Below, one piece after another: positions 16,870-24,598 of a stretch of DNA of 61,803 nucleotides. The translations under genes were made by a program, and so were the position numbers. The stretch comes from Candidatus Nanopelagicales bacterium (GTDB taxonomy: Bacteria > Actinomycetota > Actinomycetes > S36-B12), in the NCBI GenBank assembly GCA_028687755.1, contig JAQTZL010000003.1:1-61803 (forward strand), given 5' to 3'. The notes under the pieces were generated by a model that saw only the letters and a list, made by a program, of their open reading frames with translations, was not told where the DNA came from and did not search any database. The stretch's first letter is position 1. Every line of letters starts with the position of its first letter.

Positions 16870-18054
16870 TTAGAGGGTGGTGTTTTCAAGAACGACAGCA
16901 AGGCCTTGGCCGACGCCGATACAAATAGCTGCAACGCCCCAGCGGTGGCCACCGGTCTGCATGCTCTTCGCAAGGGTGCCAAGAATGCGACCACCGGAGG
17001 CGCCAAGCGGATGTCCCAGTGCGATTGCGCCGCCATGCTGATTCACAATTGCCGGATCAATGCCCCACGCATCAAGGCACACGAGTGATTGCACTGCAAA
17101 AGCTTCATTGAGTTCTACTGTGCCTACGTCGGACCAACGAATGCCGGCGCGGGTCAATGCTTTATTGGCGGCTTCAACAGGCGCATAGCCAAAGCGCTGT
17201 GGAACGAGTGCTTCAACTCCGCGACCAGCAATGCGCGCAATGGGCTGCTTGCCAATAGTGGCTGCTGCAGCTTCTGATCCAAGAAGAACAGCTGAGGCAC
17301 CATCACTTAAGGGCGAAGCGTTACCGGCTGTGATAGTTCCAGGTGTGCGAAACGATGGCTTTAATTTTGCAAGGGACTCTGCTGTTGTTGATGGTCGAAT
17401 GCTTTCATCGCGCGCAAGGTCAGTACCTTCAACAGAAACAACGAGATCGTCATAAAAGCCTGCATCCCAGGCAGCATTTGCGCGTTGATGTGATGATGCA
17501 GCAAATTCATCTTGACGATCGCGGCTCACACCGAATTCTTCTTGGAGCTGCTCATTGCATTCGCCCAAGGATGCTGTCCATTCAGCGGGCATTTTTGAAT
17601 TCACTAAGCGCCAACCAAGAGTGGTGGAGTGCAAGGTGGCATTGCCGGCAGGAAATGTTGCTTCTGGCTTTTGCATGACCCAAGGTGCGCGGCTCATGGA
17701 TTCAACGCCACCAGTGACCAGAATTTCGGCATCGCCAGTTTCGATTTGACGTGAAGCCATAATCGCGGCGTCAAGGCTGGATCCGCAAAGGCGATTAACA
17801 GTGGTACCTGCAACAGACATGGGCAAGCCTGCAAGTAAAGCCGCCATGCGACCAACGTTGCGATTTTCTTCACCAGCGCCGTTGGCATTACCGAAGACCA
17901 CTTCTTGAATCTGTGCTGGATCAAGTTCAGGAGCACGTGCAGCAATCGACGCCACGACAGTGGCAGCAAGATCATCGGGGCGGACACTGGCTAATGAGCC
18001 ACCAAAACGACCAAAAGGCGTGCGCACTGCGTCATAGATAAAAGCGGAAGTCAT
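16870..18054 (-). CDS. pcaF: 3-oxoadipyl-CoA/acetyl-CoA thiolase
   Basis: A 394-aa thiolase II. The acylation cysteine is in VNRLCGSSLDAA (about residue 90), the His in HGGAIALGHPLGASG (about 345), and the second cysteine in AICIGVGQGLAVVLE near the end. GEENRNVGRMAALLAGLP and VESMSRAPWVM resemble PcaF/PaaJ-type thiolases. With the adjacent CoA-transferase subunits it would cleave 3-oxoadipyl-CoA to succinyl-CoA and acetyl-CoA. The divergent GntR gene starts 220 bp away and may control it. Confidence 0.8.
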   Translation of the reverse strand: MTSAFIYDAVRTPFGRFGGSLASVRPDDLAATVVASIAARAPELDPAQIQEVVFGNANGAGEENRNVGRMAALLAGLPMSVAGTTVNRLCGSSLDAAIMASRQIETGDAEILVTGGVESMSRAPWVMQKPEATFPAGNATLHSTTLGWRLVNSKMPAEWTASLGECNEQLQEEFGVSRDRQDEFAASSHQRANAAWDAGFYDDLVVSVEGTDLARDESIRPSTTAESLAKLKPSFRTPGTITAGNASPLSDGASAVLLGSEAAAATIGKQPIARIAGRGVEALVPQRFGYAPVEAANKALTRAGIRWSDVGTVELNEAFAVQSLVCLDAWGIDPAIVNQHGGAIALGHPLGASGGRILGTLAKSMQTGGHRWGVAAICIGVGQGLAVVLENTTL

Positions 18055-18110
18055 AGTGGTGAAGTCTCGTCTCGCAGCAGGATTGAACGGCCAAGGTGAA
18101 TCATTCGAGA

Positions 18111-18133
18111 ATATTTATTCTTCATATAAATAT
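18111..18133. promoter_or_regulatory. Inverted repeat in the thiolase/GntR divergent region
   Basis: Perfect arms ATATTTA (18111-18117) and TAAATAT (18127-18133) with a 9-base spacer, flanked by GAGA and TCTC a few bases further out. It is 57 bp upstream of the thiolase start and about 140 bp before the GntR start. This is a plausible operator for the neighbouring GntR regulator, by position only. Confidence 0.4.
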
Positions 18134-18274
18134 CAATCTCGCAGGCTTCATGTATTTTCCTGGCGATTGTGAGGGGGTCTGCGATTTTTTGAAGATTTCC
18201 CACTCATCTGGAAACCTTTGCTAAAGTCGATTCTCGAGCAGGAATTCGAATTTTTTCAGAATCAGGGGTATGCA

Positions 18275-18997
18275 GTGTCAAAACGTGGTGAATCGAAATC
18301 GCTTTCCGCTGACGTGTATTCCAGAATTCGCGAAGAAATCTATAACGGCACTCTGGCACCGGGCTCCCGTCTCCAACCATCTGTCTTGGGCGAGCGCTAC
18401 AACGCGAGCACCACGGTGATTCGTGAGGCGCTGGCCCTGCTGGCGGGTGAACGGTTGGTGCAATCGCGCACTGGTCAGGGTTTCTTCATTCCGATGATTA
18501 ATAAGGACGAGCTCGTCGACCTGACCACGGTGCTGTGCCATGTTGAAGGTTTGGCCCTGCGGATGTCAATGGAGCGTGGCGGCCTGGAGTGGGAGTCCTC
18601 ACTCATTGCAGCTCATCACCGGTTGGCTCGAACCCCGCGCCGCACGGAAAAGAACCCAGATCGCTATTCCCAGGATTGGTCGAATGCGCACAAGGAATTC
18701 CACGCCACCTTGCTTGGCGCCTGCGATGTGCCGCTGCTCCTGGATATGTGTCAGCAACTCATGCTCGCAACCGAGCTGTACCGAGTGTGGGTCAGCCCGT
18801 TGGTTACCCACAACAAGCGTGATTACGCCGGAGAGCATGCAGCACTTCTGGAGGCAGTCCTCGCTGGGGATGCTGACACGGCAGTTTCTCTCTTAAATGA
18901 ACATGCGCGCACGACGGCAAATATGATTATTGAGAATTGGCCAGAAGACACTGAAGCGATGATCGCTGACGGCATCGCTAAGTACGGCGTCGAGTAA
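18275..18997 (+). CDS. GntR/FadR-subfamily transcriptional regulator
   Basis: A 240-aa regulator. An N-terminal winged helix (DVYSRIREEIYNGTLAPGSR, then YNASTTVIREALALLAGERL) is followed by an all-helical FCD effector domain with His residues (HKEFHATLLG, GEHAALLEAVLAGD) that may bind a metal and a carboxylate. I start at the GTG at 18275, which has AGGGG 6 bases upstream; a TTG 19 codons earlier has no such site. It sits between the pcaF-like operon and the MaoC/acyl-CoA dehydrogenase operon and may regulate both. Confidence 0.85.
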   Translation: MSKRGESKSLSADVYSRIREEIYNGTLAPGSRLQPSVLGERYNASTTVIREALALLAGERLVQSRTGQGFFIPMINKDELVDLTTVLCHVEGLALRMSMERGGLEWESSLIAAHHRLARTPRRTEKNPDRYSQDWSNAHKEFHATLLGACDVPLLLDMCQQLMLATELYRVWVSPLVTHNKRDYAGEHAALLEAVLAGDADTAVSLLNEHARTTANMIIENWPEDTEAMIADGIAKYGVE

Positions 18998-19155
18998 TTC
19001 CTGCACCAGTTGCCACATGAGTATTTTTTCGCAGCAAAATCGATATTTCCTTTGACAAGTAGAAACTCGATGCGACAAACTACTCAAGGATTGCGCGAAC
19101 TCGCAGGGCATACTGCGCTGGCGCCATGTCATGCATTCTTAGCCGAAAGGTCCTC

Positions 19156-19725
19156 ATGGAAGACGCCTCTGCCGCATTAAAAGCCGAGCTTGAACCCTTC
19201 TTGAATAAGCCGGGAGCTCGTCAATTTACTGCGATTGAAATTGAAAAGCAGTTCGTCTGGGATTACTGCGCTGCAGTCGAGGATGGCAATCCGGTGTACT
19301 GGGATGAAGAAGTAGCAAAGAAGTCACGCTTTGGACGACTCATTGCTCCACCCAACACGTTGATGACCTTGAATCGTCCGGCACATTGGTTGCCAAAGGA
19401 ACAACAGGACAAGGCAGCAGCTGCAGCAGCTGCGCTCCCACCATCACCTCAGGCGCAAGCACGCGAAGTGCTTGCCAAGCATGGGTTCACAACCGTCACT
19501 GTTGTGAATCGCGAAGAGGAATATTTCGAACCCTTCGGCCCCGGCGATGGCCGACTTTCCATGGAAGATCGTTTCGTTGCTGTGAGCGATATCAAGACCA
19601 CCAAGGTTGGCCCTGGGGTGTTCTTCACGTACGAAATCGATTACTACACCGAGCGTGACAATCGACTTGTTGGTCGCGCACGTAACGTCACCTTGATTTA
19701 CAACGGCAGCGGAGCAACAAAATGA
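19156..19725 (+). CDS. MaoC-like FAS1-type dehydratase N-terminal hotdog protein
   Basis: A 189-aa single hotdog domain of the type found at the N-terminus of split MaoC hydratases: FVWDYCAAVEDGNPVYWDEE, RLIAPPNTLMTL, and a DRFVAVSDIKTTKVGPGVFF core. Such subunits pair with a catalytic MaoC partner to hydrate 2-enoyl-CoA with bulky side chains. The partner overlaps it by 4 bp. The ATG at 19156 has GAAAGG upstream, so earlier in-frame ATGs are not used here. It is the first gene of the operon running to the FAH gene. Confidence 0.8.
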   Translation: MEDASAALKAELEPFLNKPGARQFTAIEIEKQFVWDYCAAVEDGNPVYWDEEVAKKSRFGRLIAPPNTLMTLNRPAHWLPKEQQDKAAAAAAALPPSPQAQAREVLAKHGFTTVTVVNREEEYFEPFGPGDGRLSMEDRFVAVSDIKTTKVGPGVFFTYEIDYYTERDNRLVGRARNVTLIYNGSGATK

Positions 19726-20153
19726 CCCACCACGCATCCATTGACTTTGCTCAAATCAAGGAAGGCGATGCTCTTCCAAACCTCACCTTTGAAGTGAGCT
19801 ACACGACTCTTGCCCAAGATGTTGCTGGCACACGTGATTACTATCCAATTCACCATGATCCGGAGTTTGCGAAAGCTGGAAATGCTCGCAACATCTTCCT
19901 GAACACCATGTGGTACCAGGGCATGGTAAATCGTTTTGTTTCTGAGTGGGCAGGCTATGAATCCTTCCTGCGCAAACTCAGTGTTGACATGAAGTCGCAT
20001 GGTTGCCCAGGCGACACCATCACGGTTCGCGGAACCGTGTTGGCTACTCGCACCGATGATCAGGGTCGCAAGCTCGTTGATCTTGATGTGCGTATGGACA
20101 ACCAACTTCAGCCTGATGTGTTGTTGTCGAAGGTCACCGTAGAAATCCCGTAA
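19722..20153 (+). CDS. MaoC-type enoyl-CoA hydratase subunit
   Basis: A 143-aa hotdog protein with the hydratase-2-like catalytic stretch DYYPIHHDPEFAKAGN (Asp/His dyad) and NTMWYQGMVNRFV. It is translationally coupled to the preceding hotdog gene, so a heteromeric enoyl-CoA hydratase is likely, like the split MaoC pairs of actinobacterial steroid side-chain degradation. The acyl chain is unknown. The acyl-CoA dehydrogenase gene starts 21 bp downstream. Confidence 0.82.
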   Translation: MTHHASIDFAQIKEGDALPNLTFEVSYTTLAQDVAGTRDYYPIHHDPEFAKAGNARNIFLNTMWYQGMVNRFVSEWAGYESFLRKLSVDMKSHGCPGDTITVRGTVLATRTDDQGRKLVDLDVRMDNQLQPDVLLSKVTVEIP

Positions 20154-20174
20154 GACAATTTGATTGGTGAAGTG

Positions 20175-21350
20175 ATGTCCAAGACTGGCCCTGATCGCAC
20201 GATTTTCGAACCAGAGCATGAGGAATTTCGTGCGTTTGTTCGTGAGTTCCTTGAACGCGAAGTGGCACCTCACCATGAACGTTGGGAAGAGCAAGGCCGC
20301 GTCGATAAAGAGTTCTATGCGGTAGCTGCCGAAAAGGGCATCGTTGGTTTCTGGGTGCCACAGGAATATGGCGGCCTAGGCATTGAAGATTTCCGCTACA
20401 ACGTGGTGATCCAAGAGGAACTCGGCAAGATGGCTTTTAGTGCGCCATCGATTCGGTTGTACAACGACATCATCGCCCCGTACTTGTTGAACCTCACGAA
20501 CGATGAACAAAAACAGCGTTGGTTGCCGGGTCAAGCAAAGGGAACCTTCACATTTTCACTGGGTCTTTCGGAACCAGGCGCGGGAAGCGACCTTGCCGGT
20601 GCGCGTACAAGTGCAGTGCGTGATGGTGACGGATGGATTGTTAACGGCTCAAAGATTTTTATCACCAATGGTTTGAACTCTGATGCAACCATCGTGTTCT
20701 GCAAGACCAATCCCGATGCGGGCCACCGTGGTTTCAGCCTTCTTGTAGTTGAGGATGGCATGGAAGGGTTCAAGCGCGGCCGCAAGTTGAAGAAAATTGG
20801 TATGGCAGGTCAAGACACTGCTGAATTGTTCTTCGAAGATGTACGTGTACCTGAAGCAAACCTTCTGGGCGAGGAAGGCCAAGGCTTCTACTACTTGATG
20901 ATGAATTTGGGTGTGGAGCGTTTAGCTATTGCACTTGCCGCACTGTCGCAAGCTCGCCAGGTCTTTGACGACACCTTGGATTACGTCAAAACTCGTGAGG
21001 CTTTCAAGCAACCAATTGGAACTTTCCAGGCGAACAAGCACGTGATGGCCACCTTTGCGACTGAACTCGATATTGCTCAGGTTTATGTTGATTCGCTGAT
21101 TTCCAAGGTGCTTGATGGCAGCTTGAGTGACATCGAAGCGTCGAAAGCCAAGTGGTGGGTGACTGAACTTGGTAAGCGAGTGATTGATGGCTGCTTACAA
21201 CTTCATGGTGGTTACGGCTACATGCTCGAGTACCCCGTTGCCAAGGCGTATATCGATTACCGCTACATGACGATTGGCGGCGGTAGCACTGAGATCATGA
21301 AGGAAATGATCGGTAACGATCTTGGACTTGCTTGGCGTAAGCGTGGCTAA
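20175..21350 (+). CDS. Acyl-CoA dehydrogenase
   Basis: A 391-aa FAD-dependent enzyme that introduces the 2,3 double bond into an acyl-CoA. LGLSEPGAGSDLAG (FAD/substrate signature) is at about residues 125-138, GSKIFITNG follows, and QLHGGYGYMLEYPVAKAYIDYR near the C-terminus carries the catalytic Glu. The ATG at 20175 is preceded by GGTGAAG; a TTG five codons earlier is less likely. It supplies the enoyl-CoA for the MaoC pair directly upstream. Confidence 0.93.
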   Translation: MSKTGPDRTIFEPEHEEFRAFVREFLEREVAPHHERWEEQGRVDKEFYAVAAEKGIVGFWVPQEYGGLGIEDFRYNVVIQEELGKMAFSAPSIRLYNDIIAPYLLNLTNDEQKQRWLPGQAKGTFTFSLGLSEPGAGSDLAGARTSAVRDGDGWIVNGSKIFITNGLNSDATIVFCKTNPDAGHRGFSLLVVEDGMEGFKRGRKLKKIGMAGQDTAELFFEDVRVPEANLLGEEGQGFYYLMMNLGVERLAIALAALSQARQVFDDTLDYVKTREAFKQPIGTFQANKHVMATFATELDIAQVYVDSLISKVLDGSLSDIEASKAKWWVTELGKRVIDGCLQLHGGYGYMLEYPVAKAYIDYRYMTIGGGSTEIMKEMIGNDLGLAWRKRG

Positions 21351-21789
21351 TTTCTCTGCACTCATCACTGTCGAAGATCGCCTCGCGATCCTCGATATGT
21401 TTGCACGTCAGTCGCATGCCATTGATGGTGGCGACGCGGCTGGCTGGGCGGCAACGTATGCACTTGACGGCTCATTCCATTCGCCGACTTACCAACTCAC
21501 AGCCACAGGTCGCCCAGCGCTCACTGAGTTTGCTGATAACTCAAACTCAGGAGCAAAGGCCCGAGGCGAGCAATTCCGTCATCACGTTTCTGCAGTGATG
21601 CTGACACCGAAATCAGCTACCGAAGTGAGTTCGGTGAGTTATCTCATGATTTTGGCAACCACTGTGGATGGCACTCGGGTTGATCGAAGTGTGAGAATGT
21701 TCGACGAACTTGTAAAAGTCGAGGGGGAGTGGCTCGTGGCATCACGAACAGTGCTTCGCGATGATGCAGAACTCCAACCAAAGCAATAA
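21343..21789 (+). CDS. SnoaL-like/NTF2-fold protein
   Basis: A 148-aa cone-shaped-fold protein. DRLAILDMFARQSHAIDGGDAAGWAA at the start, TYALDGSFHSP and the SVSYLMI strand are typical of SnoaL_4-type proteins, which include Rieske dioxygenase small subunits, dehydratases and isomerases. It starts at a GTG overlapping the acyl-CoA dehydrogenase stop. Catalytic activity cannot be assigned. It could be the small subunit of the Rieske oxygenase at 24599, but its operon is with the beta-oxidation genes. Confidence 0.75.
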   Translation: MANFSALITVEDRLAILDMFARQSHAIDGGDAAGWAATYALDGSFHSPTYQLTATGRPALTEFADNSNSGAKARGEQFRHHVSAVMLTPKSATEVSSVSYLMILATTVDGTRVDRSVRMFDELVKVEGEWLVASRTVLRDDAELQPKQ

Positions 21790-21812
21790 CTGACACAAAA
21801 GGTGAGGCAGTA

Positions 21813-22649
21813 ATGAAATTTGTGACCTTCAATGCTGATGGCCAGACACGTATTGGCGCGCTTGATGGCTCAACGGTGACTGAACTCAGCAACCTTCCTG
21901 CAGGTGTGAGCGATCTTCGCGGCCTCCTTACTGCTGTTGCCCCTGCTGACTTGGTCAAGGTCGAGGCACGTGGCACGTCATGGGATCTGGCAGCTGTTGA
22001 ATTGTTGCCGGTTATTCCTAACCCAAACAAGATCATTTGTGTCGGTGTGAACTACCGCTCACATCGCGAAGAGACTGGACAAGATCCAAACCTCAAGCCA
22101 ACAATCTTCACTCGCTTTGCTGACACGCAGATTGGTCACGGCGCGGTCGTTGCTCATCCATCAGCAACTGACAGCTTTGACTATGAGGGTGAACTTGCAG
22201 TGATCATTGGTCGCGATGCTAAGAATGTTCCTGCAGCGGATGCGTGGAGCGTTGTTGCAGGATTTGCTCCATACAACGACCTCACTGCTCGCGACTGGCA
22301 GAAGCATTCAACTCAGTGGATTCCTGGAAAGAACTTCCCTGAGACCGGAGCCTTTGGCCCGGCAATGGTGACCTTGGATGAAATTGCTGATGTTCCTTCA
22401 GTTGAACTCACGACTCGCGTCAATGGTGATGTGCGACAGAACGCAACGCTGGCCGACATGATCTTTGATATCCCAGCACTTATTGAATACATCACCGGCT
22501 TTACGCCACTTGCTCCAGGCGATGTAATTGTTTCTGGCACGCCAGGTGGTGTGGGCAAGTTCATGACTCCTCCGACCTACTTGAAGGCTGGCGATGTTGT
22601 GGAAATTGAACTCAGCGGCGTTGGCCTCTTGGTGAACACCATCGGCTAG
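21813..22649 (+). CDS. Fumarylacetoacetate hydrolase family protein
   Basis: A 278-aa FAH-superfamily enzyme with CVGVNYRSHREETGQ, the metal-ligand glutamates in SFDYEGELAVIIG, and GDVIVSGTPGGVGKFM. Members hydrolyse acylpyruvates or hydrate/decarboxylate 2-hydroxydienoates in meta-cleavage pathways, so it could process the ring-cleavage product of the extradiol dioxygenase at 38366. Assignment to one reaction is not possible. It is the last gene of the operon and is followed by a strong bidirectional terminator. Confidence 0.88.
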   Translation: MKFVTFNADGQTRIGALDGSTVTELSNLPAGVSDLRGLLTAVAPADLVKVEARGTSWDLAAVELLPVIPNPNKIICVGVNYRSHREETGQDPNLKPTIFTRFADTQIGHGAVVAHPSATDSFDYEGELAVIIGRDAKNVPAADAWSVVAGFAPYNDLTARDWQKHSTQWIPGKNFPETGAFGPAMVTLDEIADVPSVELTTRVNGDVRQNATLADMIFDIPALIEYITGFTPLAPGDVIVSGTPGGVGKFMTPPTYLKAGDVVEIELSGVGLLVNTIG

Positions 22650-22660
22650 TACATACCTTC

Positions 22661-22707
22661 ATAAAAGTTAAGGCCCAGCAGATGATCTGCTGGGCCTTAA
22701 CTTTTAT
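22661..22707. terminator. Bidirectional intrinsic terminator
   Basis: A 47-base palindrome with perfect 23-bp arms around a single central G: ATAAAAGTTAAGGCCCAGCA and its complement. A-rich on one side and T-rich on the other, it serves both the FAH gene (ends 22649, plus) and the DUF35 gene (ends 22719, minus). Confidence 0.9.
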
Positions 22708-22718
22708 GTTGTAATGAG

Positions 22719-23126
22719 TTAGCGCACCTTGCGGAAGTACGGCAGGAACTTGGTGCCATCTCCGACAGGAAGCATCTCTGCTTGAACGCGATCGCCGATT
22801 TGCAAGTCCGCAGCGTCTGCTTCATCAACAAGACGAGACAACAAGCGGATACCTTCATCAAGGCGAACATCGATGAATGCATACGGTGCCTCATCCACGA
22901 ATGAAGGATTTTCCGGACGGCGCACGATGGAGAACGTGTAAATCTCGCCAGCACCTGAGAGGTGCTCGTAGATGAAGTTCTCACTCATGCAGGTTGGGCA
23001 CACTGGCTTTGGGTAATACCAAAGGCGATTGCAATCCTGGCAACGCTGCGCGCTGAGGATTCCCTTTTCGCCATTTGCCCAGTAGTCGCGATCCCAAGGA
23101 ACGGTCTTTGGTGTTGGCCTAGTCAT
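22719..23126 (-). CDS. DUF35 / Zn-ribbon OB-fold protein
   Basis: A 135-aa protein. A rubredoxin-like zinc ribbon (CQDC and CPTC, about residues 30-47) is followed by an OB fold with GEIYTFSIVRR and APYAFIDVRLDEG. DUF35 proteins bind acyl-CoA and partner with SCP2-type thiolases or aldolases. The ATG at 23126 has an AAAGGAG site and overlaps the thiolase stop by 8 bp, so the two are probably subunits of one enzyme. A start six codons earlier would place that site within the coding region. Confidence 0.88.
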   Translation of the reverse strand: MTRPTPKTVPWDRDYWANGEKGILSAQRCQDCNRLWYYPKPVCPTCMSENFIYEHLSGAGEIYTFSIVRRPENPSFVDEAPYAFIDVRLDEGIRLLSRLVDEADAADLQIGDRVQAEMLPVGDGTKFLPYFRKVR

Positions 23127-24288
23127 TGAAAGGCTCCTTTCCAAGCATCATGCCGCACGAAATAACAAGGTTGGTTTGGTAGGACATCAAGCCAATGCCA
23201 CTGACGAAACCGATCTTTGCGTCCTTGATCTGACGAGGACCAGCTTCACCGCGTAGTTGGCGAATTGATTCGATCACTGGGATGTAACCGCCACCGAGAC
23301 GTGGTTGACCGATCGAGAGAATGCCACCGCTGGTGTTAATTGGCAGTGGTCCGTCAAGTGAGAAGTCGTTCTCCTCAACCCACTTGCCGCCCTGGCCGAG
23401 TTCACAAAAACCAAGGTCTTCGATCTGCTTGATGATTGCCATGGGGTAATCGTCATACAACTGCATGAAGTCGAGATCTTCGCGCTTGGTCTTCTCGAAC
23501 AGTTGATCGCGAATGTCAATGAAGCCAGTGAGCAAACGATCTGGTTCTTGATCCTGTGCGCCAGCGCTGTGCTTTTCTGCGTAGGTGCCGATGTAAATAG
23601 GAGGCTTGGCCAACTTCTTGGCGTATTCCTCGCTGGTCACGATCACTGCAATTGCACCAGCACAACGCATCACACAGTCGAGCTTGCGAATTGGATCTGC
23701 AATTAAAGGTGAATTGATGTAGTCATCAATGGTCATTGGATCGCGTAGCAATGCGTTGTCATTCAGGGCTGCATGCTTGCGGAAAGTGACAGAAACCTTG
23801 CCCAGTTGTTCAAGGGTGGTTCCGTAAGTTTCCATGTGCAACTTCTGTACCATGCCAAATTGGCTGTTCGGTCCGCCGTAGCCGTAAGGCAGGATGAAAC
23901 TGCGGTGCGCGTAGTCAATGGGAGGCGAGACTGCATCGTGATGAAGATCAGTGAAGTCAGCACGGTTGCCACCGCCGACACACACAACGACATCTGCGCG
24001 ACCAGCTTCGATTGCTTCGACTGCACGCGCGATGCTCATCACGGATGACGCGCCGCCGTAGTCAGCCTTCATCGTCCAGTTCACAGCAAGCCCAAGGTGC
24101 TCTGCCATGTATGAGGAGTCGTCTGGCAGCACGTTTGCGCAAAAGACGATGCCGTTGATATCGGACTTAGGAATTCCGGTGTCGGCCATTGCCAGGCGAA
24201 TTGCCTCGGCCATGAACTGAAGGTCAGCCTTCTCTGATTTACGAGAGAAGGTGGTTTCAGCTGCACCAGCGATCACTGCTCTGGTCAT
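23119..24288 (-). CDS. SCP2/Ltp-type thiolase-family protein
   Basis: A 389-aa member of the nondecarboxylating thiolase group associated with lipid-transfer proteins. GAAETTFSRK is at the N-terminus, FCANVLPDD replaces the usual Cys-loop region, VCVGGGNRAD follows, and NTSGGILSIGQPRLGG takes the place of the HGGAIALGHP motif. Such proteins with a DUF35 partner act as retro-aldolases or thiolases on CoA-bound substrates (Ltp2-ChsH2 in steroid degradation). The gene order thiolase then DUF35 with overlap supports a complex. Confidence 0.85.
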   Translation of the reverse strand: MTRAVIAGAAETTFSRKSEKADLQFMAEAIRLAMADTGIPKSDINGIVFCANVLPDDSSYMAEHLGLAVNWTMKADYGGASSVMSIARAVEAIEAGRADVVVCVGGGNRADFTDLHHDAVSPPIDYAHRSFILPYGYGGPNSQFGMVQKLHMETYGTTLEQLGKVSVTFRKHAALNDNALLRDPMTIDDYINSPLIADPIRKLDCVMRCAGAIAVIVTSEEYAKKLAKPPIYIGTYAEKHSAGAQDQEPDRLLTGFIDIRDQLFEKTKREDLDFMQLYDDYPMAIIKQIEDLGFCELGQGGKWVEENDFSLDGPLPINTSGGILSIGQPRLGGGYIPVIESIRQLRGEAGPRQIKDAKIGFVSGIGLMSYQTNLVISCGMMLGKEPFND

Positions 24289-24598
24289 GAATGCTCACCT
24301 CGATAGATACGGGTCTGTGCGGTCAACACGGTTGACTCCTTTTATTGGGCGACACGGCTGCACACTCAAGTCGCATCACCTGCAACTCGTGCGTAGGGTG
24401 GATCTTGGTCGATGACCTCGTCAGGGGTGCGACCGGTGGCGATATTAGCAGAATAGATTTCTTTGTTCAGAGTATGGAAAAATCTATTTCTGACATTCTG
24501 AGTCTACTTTTCAATAAAACCTTGCAGAAAACATCGCCCTATGAAATTGTTGCGCTCTGGGGCCTTGGCTCCGGGATTTCGCAACCTTGGAGGCATTC
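24289..24598. other. 310-bp divergent promoter region with two inverted repeats
   Basis: This noncoding gap separates the thiolase/DUF35 genes from the Rieske operon. It holds a perfect GTCAAC-ACG-GTTGAC dyad at 24322-24336, 34 bp before the thiolase start. A second pair of 9-bp arms, AATAGATTT (24452-24460) and AAATCTATT (24480-24488), lies about 110 bp before the Rieske start. A strong GGAGG at 24589-24593 serves the Rieske ATG. Regulators binding these sites are not identifiable. Confidence 0.5.

Noticed and set aside
19698..20294. Antisense frame of 198 codons opposite the MaoC subunit
   Set aside because: The plus strand carries two coupled, family-typical genes there. The minus-strand translation has no recognisable motif and no ribosome site.
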